A DNA stretch of 64,000 nt from Novosphingobium sp. FKTRR1. Its GTDB lineage: Bacteria; Pseudomonadota; Alphaproteobacteria; Sphingomonadales; Sphingomonadaceae. The notes under the pieces are model-generated. The model worked only from the letters and a program-made list of their open reading frames with translations. It was not told the DNA's origin and ran no database searches. Each line of letters starts with the position of its first letter. Position 1 is the stretch's first letter. The position numbers and the translations under genes are program-made. Positions 43,624-53,042 of the stretch are shown piece after piece. Where the stretch lies: NCBI RefSeq assembly GCF_020404405.1, contig NZ_JAIZDA010000004.1, positions 267,165 through 331,164 of the forward strand, given 5' to 3'.

Positions 43624-45147
43624 ATGACGCAGGCGAACACGGTTTCCATCGTCATCGTCGGCGGCGGCACGGCCGGTTGGATGACGGCGGCTGCGCTTGG
43701 CCATTTTCTTGACCGCGGCTTTTCGGTCAGGCTGATCGAGAGCGAGGACATCGGTACGATCGGTGTCGGTGAAGCGACGATCCCGCAGATCCGCATGTTC
43801 AATCAGGCATTGGGCATCGACGAGGACGCGTTCATCCGGGCGACGCAGGCCAGCTTCAAGCTGGGCATCGAGTTCGTCGACTGGCTGCGGCCGGGCACCC
43901 GTTACATGCATGCGTTTGGCGATGTCGGTCGCCCGGTTGGGCTCTGCGCGTTCCAGCATTACTGGTCGCGCGGCAAGCGCGCCGGGTTTGCGGGCGGGAC
44001 CGGTGACTACTGTCTCAACGAACTGGCCGCGTATGCCGGCAAGATGCATCGCGGCCCGGCGCTGACCGCGCAGACGGTGCCTCAGATGCCCCATGCCTAT
44101 CACTTCGACGCCGGGCTTTACGCCGCGTTCCTGCGCCGGTTTGCCGAGGCGCGTGGCGTGATCCGCACCGAAGGCCTGATCGAGGCGGTGCTGCGCCACG
44201 GCGAGACCGGCGACGTTACCGCCGTGCAACTGCGCTCGGGCGAAGTGGTCGCAGGCAACTTGTTCATCGACTGTTCGGGCCTGCGCGCGCTGGTGATCGG
44301 CGAGGCGCTGGGTTCGGGCTATGAGGACTGGAGCCACTGGCTGCCGTGCGATCGCGCGCTCGCCGTGCCAAGCGAGCGGGTGGCCGATTTCACTCCTTAT
44401 ACCCGCTCCACCGCGCACGATGCGGGCTGGCAATGGCGCATTCCCTTGCAGCATCGCACCGGCAACGGGCGGGTTTATTGCAGCAGCTTCATCAGTGACG
44501 AGGCGGCGGCCGACAGCCTGCTGGCGCACCTTGATGCCCCGGCGCTGGCCGATCCGCGCCCGATCCGCTTCACCACCGGCCGCCGGGCGCAGGCGTGGAA
44601 GCACAACGTCATCGCCGTCGGGCTTTCCAGCGGGTTCCTTGAGCCGCTGGAGTCGACCTCGATCCACCTGATCCAGTCGGCGATCTCGCGCATCCTGGCG
44701 TTCCTGCCGGGCAGGTCGATCGCCCCTGCAGAGCGCGCCGAGTACAACCGCCAGACGGCCTTCGAGATGGAGCGCATCCGCGACTTCATCGTGCTGCACT
44801 ACACGCTCAACGAACGCGACGAGCCGTTCTGGCGCCATCTGCGCGACATGGAACTGCCCGGCAGCCTGGCTGAGCGGATCGAGCTGTTCCGCCAGAGCGG
44901 GCACATTTTCCGTGAAGGCACCGAGCTGTTCAGCGAAGTGGCGTGGTTTCAGGTGATGGCGGGGCAAGGCATCGTGCCGCGCACCAGCCACGCCATGGCC
45001 GAGGCGATCCCCGAAGCCGACCTCAAGGCTTATCTCGATACCATCAACGCGCTCTACACCCGCGAAATGGGGCGTTACCCCGCGCATGCCGACTACATCG
45101 CGCGGCACTGCGCGGCGCAGCCCCAGCGCATAGGCGCTGCTGCATGA
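43624..45147 (+). CDS. Flavin-dependent tryptophan halogenase-family protein
   Basis: A 507-residue flavoprotein with VIVGGGTAGWMTAAALG (FAD loop GxGxxG and the halogenase GW), GVGEATIPQIRMFNQALGI, a lysine at 79 in SFKLGIEFVDW and the halogenase motif WxWxIP (GWQWRIPLQ). In tryptophan halogenases the lysine near 79 forms the chlorinating species and WxWxIP blocks monooxygenase activity. Both features are intact, so a real halogenase reaction is possible. Yet the gene lies inside a sugar-use operon, and its actual substrate is unknown. Its stop overlaps the alpha-amylase start (ATGA). Confidence 0.87.
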   Translation: MTQANTVSIVIVGGGTAGWMTAAALGHFLDRGFSVRLIESEDIGTIGVGEATIPQIRMFNQALGIDEDAFIRATQASFKLGIEFVDWLRPGTRYMHAFGDVGRPVGLCAFQHYWSRGKRAGFAGGTGDYCLNELAAYAGKMHRGPALTAQTVPQMPHAYHFDAGLYAAFLRRFAEARGVIRTEGLIEAVLRHGETGDVTAVQLRSGEVVAGNLFIDCSGLRALVIGEALGSGYEDWSHWLPCDRALAVPSERVADFTPYTRSTAHDAGWQWRIPLQHRTGNGRVYCSSFISDEAAADSLLAHLDAPALADPRPIRFTTGRRAQAWKHNVIAVGLSSGFLEPLESTSIHLIQSAISRILAFLPGRSIAPAERAEYNRQTAFEMERIRDFIVLHYTLNERDEPFWRHLRDMELPGSLAERIELFRQSGHIFREGTELFSEVAWFQVMAGQGIVPRTSHAMAEAIPEADLKAYLDTINALYTREMGRYPAHADYIARHCAAQPQRIGAAA

Positions 45148-46985
45148 TGCCTCGGCTGATCCTCGCCGCGCTGCTGCTGGGCGGTTCCCTCGCCGCCCCG
45201 CTCTGTAGCGTGCAGGCGCAGGAAGCGGTGCGGGCGCGGCCGGCCGCCGGCGAGACCGTCTATTTCGTGCTGCCCGACCGTTTCGACAACGGGGATCAGG
45301 GCAACGATCAGGGTGGCCTTGTCGGCGGACGGCTGGTGACGGGCTTCGATCCGGGGGCCAAGGGCTTCTATCACGGCGGTGACATCAAGGGTTTGATCGG
45401 CCGGTTGGATTACATCAAGGGACTTGGTGCGACCGCGCTGTGGGTCGGGCCGATCTTCAAGAACAAGCCGGTGCAGGGCGCTGCGGGTCAGGAAAGCGCA
45501 GGCTTCCACGGCTACTGGATTACCGACTTCACGCAAGTCGATCCGCACTTCGGCAGCAATGCCGATTTCAAGGCACTGGTCGATGCCGCGCATGCCCGTG
45601 GGCTAAAAGTTTACATGGACATCGTCGCCAACCACACCGCCGACGTGATCCAGTACCGCGAAGGGGCGGCGCTGGGCTATGCCTATCGCAGCCGCGCGGA
45701 CTATCCCTATTCGCGACGGGGCGGGCTGGCTGGCCCGGCGATCAATTCAGGCTTTGCCGGGGACGAAGACAGCAGCGCATTCAACTTCGAACGGCTGACC
45801 GACCCGGCCTACGCCTATACCCCGTTCGTGCCCAAGGGCGAGGAACACGCCAAGGTACCCGACTGGCTGAACGATGTGGCGTTGTACCACAATCGCGGCA
45901 ACTCGACTTACACCGGTGAAAGTGCCCGGTTCGGCGACTTTGCCGGGCTGGACGATCTGTTCACCGAGAATCCGCGCGTACGCGCCGGGATGATCGCGAT
46001 TTATGCGCAATGGATCGCCGAATTCGGGATCGACGGCTATCGCATCGATACCGCGCGGCATGTCGATTCCGGGTTCTGGCAGGCATTCGTTCCGGCGATG
46101 CTCAAGGCGGCGCACGATCGCGGCATTCCCAACTTCACCATCTTTGGCGAAGTGGCGCGCGAGACTGCCGACAACGGCTATATTGCCCAGTTCACCCGCC
46201 GCGATGGCTATCCGGCGGTGCTCGACTTCGCGTTCCAGAGCGCGGTGCGCGACGTGCTGGGCAAGGGCCGTGGCACCGACACGCTGGCCGCGCTGTTCGA
46301 AGGCGACGTGCTGTACGAAGGCGGCGAGCAGGCCGCGCTCGCTTTGCCGACTTTCCTTGGCAACCACGACATGGGGCGTTTTGCCACCCTTGTTCGTGCC
46401 GACCGGCCCGGCATCGATGACAAGGCGTTGCTGGCACGGGTGATGCTGGGGCATGTCATGCTGATGACCTTGCGCGGCTCTCCGGTGATCTATTACGGCG
46501 ATGAACAGGGCTTTGTCGGGGACGGCAACGACAACGATGCGCGCGAGGACATGTTCGCCTGCAAGGTCGCATCCTACAACGACAACCGCCTGTTGGGCAC
46601 CGACCACACCACCGCGACCGCCAGCTTCGATCCGGGCCACCCGCTCTATCGCCTGATCGCCGCGCTGGGTGCGCTGCGCAAGGCGCATCCGGCGCTGGTT
46701 ACCGGGCGACAGGTGGTGCGCAGCTATGCCGACAAGCCCGGCCTGTTCAGCGTTTCGCGCTTCGATCCGGTGACGGGCGCGGAATACCTGATCGCTTTCA
46801 ACACCAGCGACCAGCCGATCCGCACCTCCAGCATGATCGGAACCGGCGCAACGCGGTTGCAGGCGCTGTTCGGCATGTGCCCGACCAGCGTTGCCGCGCC
46901 GGGTTCGGTGGTGCTTGAACTCCCCCCGCTCGGCAGTGCAGTCTGCCGGGCCGATCCCTCCCCAGACCATTCGGCAGGCCAATGA
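45144..46985 (+). CDS. Exported GH13 alpha-amylase
   Basis: A 613-residue glycoside hydrolase with a Sec signal peptide (ILAALLLGGSLAAPLCSVQA). GH13 regions are present: YMDIVANHTADV (I), GIDGYRIDTARH (II, nucleophile Asp), FTIFGEVARE (III, acid Glu) and FLGNHDMGRF (IV). It would cut alpha-1,4 glucans in the periplasm after import by the receptor. The start codon overlaps the halogenase stop (45144). Its own stop overlaps the next gene (46982-46985), so the operon is tightly coupled. Which GH13 subfamily it belongs to is not certain. Confidence 0.9.
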   Translation: MMPRLILAALLLGGSLAAPLCSVQAQEAVRARPAAGETVYFVLPDRFDNGDQGNDQGGLVGGRLVTGFDPGAKGFYHGGDIKGLIGRLDYIKGLGATALWVGPIFKNKPVQGAAGQESAGFHGYWITDFTQVDPHFGSNADFKALVDAAHARGLKVYMDIVANHTADVIQYREGAALGYAYRSRADYPYSRRGGLAGPAINSGFAGDEDSSAFNFERLTDPAYAYTPFVPKGEEHAKVPDWLNDVALYHNRGNSTYTGESARFGDFAGLDDLFTENPRVRAGMIAIYAQWIAEFGIDGYRIDTARHVDSGFWQAFVPAMLKAAHDRGIPNFTIFGEVARETADNGYIAQFTRRDGYPAVLDFAFQSAVRDVLGKGRGTDTLAALFEGDVLYEGGEQAALALPTFLGNHDMGRFATLVRADRPGIDDKALLARVMLGHVMLMTLRGSPVIYYGDEQGFVGDGNDNDAREDMFACKVASYNDNRLLGTDHTTATASFDPGHPLYRLIAALGALRKAHPALVTGRQVVRSYADKPGLFSVSRFDPVTGAEYLIAFNTSDQPIRTSSMIGTGATRLQALFGMCPTSVAAPGSVVLELPPLGSAVCRADPSPDHSAGQ

Positions 46986-48634
46986 CCAAGCATTCGAGCA
47001 ATTCCTTACCGCTGCCGGCAGTCGCAAACGCGGCAGAACCCGCGCCCTGGTGGCGCGGTGCGGCGATCTACCAGATTTATCCGCGCAGCTTTCAGGATAC
47101 CAATGGCGATGGCGTGGGCGATCTGGCCGGGATCACCCAGCGGCTCGATTACGTGGCGCGGCTGGGCGTCGACGCGATCTGGATTTCGCCGTTCTTCCAG
47201 TCGCCGATGGACGATTTCGGTTATGACGTCTCGGACTATTGCGCGGTCGATCCGATCTTCGGAACGCTCGATGATTTTGACGCGCTGGTGGCGCGAGCGC
47301 ACGAACTGGGCCTGAAAGTCACCATCGATCAGGTCTATGCCCATACCAGCGAGCAGCACGACTGGTTCAAGGAAAGCCGCCAGTCGCGCGACAATCCCAA
47401 GGCGGACTGGTATGTCTGGGCCGATCCCAAGCCCGATGGCTCGCCGCCGTCGAACTGGCAATCGGTGTTCGGTGGTCCGGCCTGGCGGTGGGATGCGCGC
47501 CGCTGCCAGTATTACCTGCACAACTTCCTTGCCAGCCAGCCGCAGATGAACGCGCACAACCCCGATGTGCAGCAGGCCCTGCTTGACGTGATGCGTTTCT
47601 GGCTGGACCGCGGCGTCGATGGCTTCCGCATCGATGCGCTGAACTTCCTGATGCACGATCCGGCGATGCGCGACAATCCGCCCGCGCCTTATGATGGACG
47701 CCGTCGCACCCGCCCGTTCGACTACCAATTGAAGATCTACAACCAGTCGCACCCCGGAATCGTCGGCTTCATCGAACGCATCCGCGCGCTGTGCGACAGC
47801 TATGGTGCGGTGTTCACCGTTGCCGAAGTCGGCGGCGACTTGGCCGAGACCGAGATGAAGGCGTTCACACAAGGCGAAACGCATCTCAACAGCGCCTACG
47901 GCTTCGACTTTCTTTATGCGCCCGCCATCACCCCCGCACTGGTCCGCGACGTGCTGGCCAAATGGCCCGACGCGCCGGGCATCGGCTGGCCAAGCTGGGC
48001 GTTCGAGAACCACGATGCGCCGCGCGCGCTGTCTCGTTGGTGCGCGCCCGAGCAGATCGATGCGTTCGGGCGGCTGAAGGCGGTGTTGTTTGCCAGCTTG
48101 CGCGGCAACATCATCATCTATCAGGGCGAGGAACTGGGGCTGACGCAGGTCGATATCCCGTTCGAGCAGTTGCAGGATCCCGAAGCGATTGCCAACTGGC
48201 CGCTGACCCTGTCACGCGATGGCGTGCGTACGCCTATGCCCTGGGCCACCCAATCGCCCAACGGCGGGTTCAGCGATGCCGCGCCGTGGTTGCCGGTGGG
48301 TGAGGAAAACGCTGCCCGTGCGGTTGACCGGCAGGAACAGGACGATGCCTCGTTGCTCCACCTGACGCGCCAGCTGCTGGTGTTGCGCCGCGAAAATCCG
48401 GCGCTGCTGCTGGGTGATTTCGAGGTGCTGCTGGCCGATGACGCGCGGCTGGTCGTGCGGCGGACCGCTGCTGCCGCTGGGCAGTCGGTGATGGGCATCT
48501 TCAACCTTTCGGACCAGCCGGTGGGCTGGCCTGCCGAAATGCCGGTCGGGGGCCGCGTGCTTACTACCGTCAATGGCGCGCAATTCGGGCTGCTGCCGCC
48601 CTTTGCCGCGATGCTTGTAGAACAAGGGAACTGA
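46982..48634 (+). CDS. GH13 alpha-glucosidase, cytoplasmic
   Basis: A 550-residue enzyme without a signal peptide. It begins WWRGAAIYQIYPRSFQDTNGDGVGDL, the hallmark opening of oligo-1,6-glucosidase/alpha-glucosidases (GH13_23-like). Region II is GFRIDALNFLMHD, region III AEVGGD and region IV AFENHDAPRA. Region I reads DQVYAHTS in place of the usual NHTS. It releases glucose from maltose and short dextrins inside the cell, feeding the glucokinase downstream. It is coupled to the previous gene by an ATGA overlap. Confidence 0.9.
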   Translation: MTKHSSNSLPLPAVANAAEPAPWWRGAAIYQIYPRSFQDTNGDGVGDLAGITQRLDYVARLGVDAIWISPFFQSPMDDFGYDVSDYCAVDPIFGTLDDFDALVARAHELGLKVTIDQVYAHTSEQHDWFKESRQSRDNPKADWYVWADPKPDGSPPSNWQSVFGGPAWRWDARRCQYYLHNFLASQPQMNAHNPDVQQALLDVMRFWLDRGVDGFRIDALNFLMHDPAMRDNPPAPYDGRRRTRPFDYQLKIYNQSHPGIVGFIERIRALCDSYGAVFTVAEVGGDLAETEMKAFTQGETHLNSAYGFDFLYAPAITPALVRDVLAKWPDAPGIGWPSWAFENHDAPRALSRWCAPEQIDAFGRLKAVLFASLRGNIIIYQGEELGLTQVDIPFEQLQDPEAIANWPLTLSRDGVRTPMPWATQSPNGGFSDAAPWLPVGEENAARAVDRQEQDDASLLHLTRQLLVLRRENPALLLGDFEVLLADDARLVVRRTAAAAGQSVMGIFNLSDQPVGWPAEMPVGGRVLTTVNGAQFGLLPPFAAMLVEQGN

Positions 48635-48635
48635 C

Positions 48636-50747
48636 ATGCGCATCACTGCCGGACTTGCTGCGCCACTGGCGCTGACCTTTTCGTGCGTCCTGATTCCGGA
48701 CGCTGCTTTCGCTGCCGAGCCGCTGAAATCGGAGCTGGCGCAGCCGCCGCAGGCAGCCTTGTCACCCGACCGCGCCGTTACCGCCGCATCGCCCGACGGC
48801 TCGCTGGTGGTGGCCGTCAGCATCGATAACGATGGCCGGCCAACTTACGCGCTGACCCGGCGTGGCAAGCCGCTGATCGCGGCGTCGAGCCTTGGCTTCA
48901 TCCTTGCCGATGGGCCGACGATGGTGCGCGGCAACCACATCCTTGGCAGCGAAACCTCCAGCGGCGCCGAAACGTGGGAGCAGCCGTGGGGCGAGCGGCG
49001 CTTTGTCAACGACCGCCACAACGATCTGCTGGTCCGGTTCCAGCAGAGCCCGGAGTGGGGCGGCCGCCTGATGAACGTGCGGTTCCGCCTGTTCGACACC
49101 GGTTTCGCGCTGCGCTATGAAATGCCAGAGCAGGCGGGCATGAAGACCATGCGCATCGCCGATGAACTGACCGAGTTCGCGCTCGCGCAGGATGGCACCG
49201 CATGGTGGATGCCGGGCGGCGAATGGAACCGCTATGAACAGGTCTATCAAAAGACCGCCATCTCGGGCGTTTCGACCGCGCATACTCCGATCACGATGAA
49301 GCTGGCCGACGGCACGCACCTGGCGTTTCATGAGGCCGCGCTGGTCGATTATTCGGCGATGTGGTTCAAGCGTATCACGGGGACCAAGTTCCGCTCGACC
49401 CTTTCGCCTTCGCCCAATGGGCCCAAGGTGGTGCGCGATTTGCCGTTCCATACGCCATGGCGGTCGATCCGCATCGCCGATAACGCGGCTGGGCTGGTCG
49501 AAAACGACCTTGAACTGAACCTCAACGAACCGAACAAGCTGGGCGATGTAAGCTGGTTCAAGCCGATGAAGTACATCGGAATCTGGTGGGGCATGATCCG
49601 GGGCGACTGGACCTGGGCCGAAGGGCCACGCCACGGCGCGACCACCGAACGCACCAAGCAATACATCGACTTCGCCGCCAAGAACGGTTTTGGCGGGGTG
49701 CTGGTCGAAGGCTGGGACAAGGGCTGGAACGGCAACTGGTTCGGCCATGGGCAGGACTTCAGCTATACGCAGGCAACCCCTGACTTCGATCTGAAGGCGG
49801 TGACTGCCTATGCTGCCAGCAAGGGCGTGCAGTTGATCGGTCACCATGAAACCGGCGGCAACATCGCCAATTACGAAGCGCAGCTTGACGATGCCATGAA
49901 GCTTTATGCCAACCTTGGCGTCCATTCGGTCAAGACCGGGTACGTCGCCGATGCGGGCGGGATCATCGCACCGGGCGCAGCACCGGGCACCACGCAAATG
50001 GAATACCACGACGGCCAGCGGCAGGTGCAACACCACCTGAAGGTCGTGGAAACGGCGGCCAAGTATCACATCGCCATCGATGCGCACGAACCGGTCAAGG
50101 ACACGGGCCTGCGCCGCACTTATCCCAACTGGATCGACCGCGAAGGCGCGCGTGGCATGGAATACAACGCCTGGGGCCAGTTCGCCAACGGGCCGGAGCA
50201 CGAACCGACGCTGGTCTATACCCGGATGCTGTCGGGGCCGATGGACTTCACGCCGGGCGTGCTCAGTCTGGAAGGGGCCAACCACGCCCCGCTCGCCTCG
50301 ACGCTGGCCAAGCAACTGGGGCTCTATCTGGCAATCTATTCGCCGATCCAGATGGCGGCCGACTTTGCCGAAACGCTGGCCGCCCATCCGAAGGAACTGG
50401 AGTTCATCCGGCAAGTTCCGGCCGACTGGGCGGAAAGCCACTTGGTCGCCGGTGAAGTCGGTGAATACGCGATCTTCGCGCGCAAGGACCGCAACAGCGC
50501 CGACTGGTATCTGGGCGGGGTCAACGATGCAACACCGCGCGACCTGACCCTGCCGCTCGATTTCCTCGATGCCGGGAAAAGCTACACCGCGACCATCTGG
50601 AGGGACGGGGAAGGGGCCACCTACCTGACCGAAGCGCGCCACAAGATCGCCTATGAGACCCGCACCGTGAAGAAGGGCGACAGCATCGCGCTGTGGCTGG
50701 CGGCGGGTGGCGGCGCGGCGATCCGGCTTCATCCCGCGGGGAAATGA
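48636..50747 (+). CDS. GH97 alpha-glucosidase (SusB-like)
   Basis: A 703-residue glycoside hydrolase family 97 enzyme. It has a signal peptide ending FA-AEP, a beta-sandwich N-terminal domain (SPDGSLVVAVSIDNDGRPTYAL), a central barrel (WWGMIRGDWTWAEGPRHGATTERTKQYIDFAAKNGFGGVLVEGWD) and a C-terminal beta domain. HEPVKDTGLRRTYPNW and MEYNAWG lie in the catalytic part. A Glu in the first of these suggests the inverting, SusB-like branch rather than the retaining alpha-galactosidase branch. It starts one base after the GH13 stop and closes the starch block. Confidence 0.9.
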   Translation: MRITAGLAAPLALTFSCVLIPDAAFAAEPLKSELAQPPQAALSPDRAVTAASPDGSLVVAVSIDNDGRPTYALTRRGKPLIAASSLGFILADGPTMVRGNHILGSETSSGAETWEQPWGERRFVNDRHNDLLVRFQQSPEWGGRLMNVRFRLFDTGFALRYEMPEQAGMKTMRIADELTEFALAQDGTAWWMPGGEWNRYEQVYQKTAISGVSTAHTPITMKLADGTHLAFHEAALVDYSAMWFKRITGTKFRSTLSPSPNGPKVVRDLPFHTPWRSIRIADNAAGLVENDLELNLNEPNKLGDVSWFKPMKYIGIWWGMIRGDWTWAEGPRHGATTERTKQYIDFAAKNGFGGVLVEGWDKGWNGNWFGHGQDFSYTQATPDFDLKAVTAYAASKGVQLIGHHETGGNIANYEAQLDDAMKLYANLGVHSVKTGYVADAGGIIAPGAAPGTTQMEYHDGQRQVQHHLKVVETAAKYHIAIDAHEPVKDTGLRRTYPNWIDREGARGMEYNAWGQFANGPEHEPTLVYTRMLSGPMDFTPGVLSLEGANHAPLASTLAKQLGLYLAIYSPIQMAADFAETLAAHPKELEFIRQVPADWAESHLVAGEVGEYAIFARKDRNSADWYLGGVNDATPRDLTLPLDFLDAGKSYTATIWRDGEGATYLTEARHKIAYETRTVKKGDSIALWLAAGGGAAIRLHPAGK

Positions 50748-50852
50748 GGGGAGATAAAGAAAGCCTTATATCTGCAGCTCCGCCCGAGATGAGGACCATT
50801 GCGCTGGCTGATGGTGCGGTGCAAAATGACCTTATCGCCCGGCCTGCCGATG

Positions 50853-50878
50853 CATAGCTATGACTCGCATACTTATGC
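50853..50878. promoter_or_regulatory. Paired palindromes upstream of the zwf operon
   Basis: CATAGCTATG (50853-50862, perfect) and GCATACTTATGC (50867-50878, all but the central two bases symmetric) are spaced 15 bases centre to centre, about 85-110 bases before zwf. The second resembles the LacI-type sites at 39249 and 40548. They are candidate operators for sugar control of the Entner-Doudoroff genes. Confidence 0.5.
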
Positions 50879-50962
50879 ATGGTGAATCGTCGGGATTTCC
50901 GGCCTAGGGCAGGCCCCGAAGATCGGGGTCTGCATCCCGGCCCCAAGGGGAGACTCGCATCG

Positions 50963-52411
50963 ATGGTCGCCAAAAGCTGTTCAGCCCTGCTCCTGTTCGG
51001 GGCCACCGGTGATCTTTCGAAGCGCATGTTGTTGCCCTCGCTGTTCGGGCTGCACGAAGATGGCCTGATCGAGCCGGGCCTGCGTATCGTCGGCACCGCG
51101 CGTTCCGAGCATGACGACGCCGAGTTCCGCGCCTTTGCCGCGCAGGCGCTGACCGACTTCCTCCCCGAAGACCGCCGCGATCCCGGCAAGATCGCCTCGT
51201 TCCTCGACCGGCTGTCGTACCAGACGCTCGATGCCTCGAACCTCGACGGGTTTGCCGCGCTGGCCGAAAAGCTGGGCGACATCAGCTGCGGCCTTTCGAT
51301 CTTCCTGTCGACCGCGCCCGCGCTGTTCGAGCCGACCATTCAGGGCCTGCGCCATGCCGGACTGGCGCACGACAACGTGCGGATCGGGTTGGAAAAGCCG
51401 TTGGGCAATGATCTGGAATCCAGCGCGCGCATCAACGACGCGGTGGCCGCAGGGTTCAACGAGCGGCAAATCTTCCGCATCGACCACTATCTCGGCAAGG
51501 AGCCGGTGCAGAACCTGATGGCGCTGCGCTTTGGCAACATGATGCTCGAACCGCTGTGGAACGCGGCCAACGTCGATCACGTGCAGATCACCGTCAGCGA
51601 GACTGTGGGCCTTGAAGGGCGCAAGGGCTTCTATGACGATACCGGCGCGCTGCGAGACATGGTGCAGAATCACATGCTGCAACTGCTGGCGCTGACCGCG
51701 ATGGAACCGCCGCGCGATTACGATGCCACCTCGATCCGCGATGAAAAGGTCAAGCTGCTGCGCGCGCTGCGTCCGGTGAAGGCCGAGGAGATGGTGCGCG
51801 GCCAGTATCGCGCGGGCGCGGTCGGCGGGCAAGCGGTCAAAGGCTATCACGAGGATCTGGGCACCACTTCGGACACCGAAACGTTCGTTGCGATCAAGGC
51901 GCACGTCGACAACTGGCGCTGGCAGGGCGTGCCCTTCTATCTGCGTCACGGCAAGCGGCTGGGCGAGCGGCGCAGCGAGATCGTGATCCAGTTCAAGAAC
52001 GTGCCGCACAACATCTTTGCCGAGCGCGGCGGCAAGCTGCGCGCCAACCGGCTGGTGATCCGCCTGCAGCCCGAGGAATACGTGCGGATGCAGGTCATGG
52101 CCAAGGAGCCCGGCCTCGATCGCGGCGGCATCACGCTGCGCGAGGTCAACCTCGATCTGTCGCTGACCACCGCCTTTGCCAAGACGCGCCGGCGTATCGC
52201 CTATGAGCGCTTGCTGCTCGATCTGATCGAAGGCGAACAGACGCTGTTCGTCCGGCGCGACGAGGTCGAGGCGCAGTGGAAATGGGTCGATGCCATCCGC
52301 AAGGTCTGGGCTGGCGGTGACGACGAGGTGAAGCCTTACGCCGCCGGAGGCTGGGGCCCGAACGCGGCGATCGCGCTGACCGAACGCGACGGGCGTAGCT
52401 GGAATGACTGA
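50963..52411 (+). CDS. zwf: Glucose-6-phosphate 1-dehydrogenase
   Basis: A 482-residue NADP-linked dehydrogenase, the first step from glucose-6-phosphate into the Entner-Doudoroff and pentose phosphate paths. The coenzyme loop is LLFGATGDLSKRMLLPSLF and the active-site block is RIDHYLGKEPVQN. The ATG at 50963 places the loop at residue 9 on and follows AGGGGAG; an upstream in-frame ATG at 50879 adds unrelated residues. It overlaps pgl by 8 bases and leads the zwf-pgl-edd-glk operon. Confidence 0.96.
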   Translation: MVAKSCSALLLFGATGDLSKRMLLPSLFGLHEDGLIEPGLRIVGTARSEHDDAEFRAFAAQALTDFLPEDRRDPGKIASFLDRLSYQTLDASNLDGFAALAEKLGDISCGLSIFLSTAPALFEPTIQGLRHAGLAHDNVRIGLEKPLGNDLESSARINDAVAAGFNERQIFRIDHYLGKEPVQNLMALRFGNMMLEPLWNAANVDHVQITVSETVGLEGRKGFYDDTGALRDMVQNHMLQLLALTAMEPPRDYDATSIRDEKVKLLRALRPVKAEEMVRGQYRAGAVGGQAVKGYHEDLGTTSDTETFVAIKAHVDNWRWQGVPFYLRHGKRLGERRSEIVIQFKNVPHNIFAERGGKLRANRLVIRLQPEEYVRMQVMAKEPGLDRGGITLREVNLDLSLTTAFAKTRRRIAYERLLLDLIEGEQTLFVRRDEVEAQWKWVDAIRKVWAGGDDEVKPYAAGGWGPNAAIALTERDGRSWND

Positions 52412-53042
52412 TCCGACCATCGGCCTTGCCCCCGTCGTGGCGCGCTGGGCCGAACCCGGCGGTGCCGCCGCCGTGGCCGATCGCATCGCCGCCGAACTGG
52501 CGCGGCCCGGTCACAAGCGTATCGCGTTCACCGGCGGGTCCACTCCGCTCAAGGTGCTGGCCTTGCTCAAGGATCGACCGCTCTACTGGTCGCAGGTGAC
52601 GATTGCCCTGACCGACGATCGCCGCGTTCCCGACGATCACCCGGCCAGCAACTTCGGCAAGATCCATGGCGCCTTGGGCGACAGCGGTGCCACGTTCGAG
52701 CGGCTGGCAGAGGGCGCGCCCGTCGCGCCGTTCGATCTGGTATGGCTCGGCATGGGCGAAGACGGGCATGTCGCCTCACTGTTCCCAACTATGCAGGCGC
52801 TGGTCCGCCCCGGCCCGACGGTGATCGCCACCACCCCGATTCCGCTGCCGCCTGAAGCCCCGTTCGACCGCCTGAGCCTGAATGAAAAGGCGCTAAAGGC
52901 CTCGCGCGAGATCATCCTCGTGGTCACCGGCGCCAGCAAGCGCGCGCTGATCGAGCGCGTGCTGGACGGTTGCACCGATTACCCCGTCGCCGATTTCCTG
53001 CGCGGCTTCGGCCCGCCTGTCACGATCTACTGGAGCGCATGA
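52404..53042 (+). CDS. pgl: 6-phosphogluconolactonase
   Basis: A 212-residue lactonase that hydrolyses 6-phosphogluconolactone. The N-terminal block is [35 protein letters not shown] holds the catalytic His, and the C-terminal [14 protein letters not shown] is typical. Its start overlaps the zwf stop, and its stop overlaps the edd start. Confidence 0.95.
   Translation: MTDPTIGLAPVVARWAEPGGAAAVADRIAAELARPGHKRIAFTGGSTPLKVLALLKDRPLYWSQVTIALTDDRRVPDDHPASNFGKIHGALGDSGATFERLAEGAPVAPFDLVWLGMGEDGHVASLFPTMQALVRPGPTVIATTPIPLPPEAPFDRLSLNEKALKASREIILVVTGASKRALIERVLDGCTDYPVADFLRGFGPPVTIYWSA

Noticed and set aside
48762..50732. A 656-codon minus-strand frame opposite the GH97 gene.
   Set aside because: The plus strand carries an unambiguous GH97 enzyme, and the antisense frame has no ribosome site or motif.
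50981..52486. A 501-codon minus-strand frame opposite zwf.
   Set aside because: zwf motifs are complete on the plus strand; this is a codon-bias shadow.
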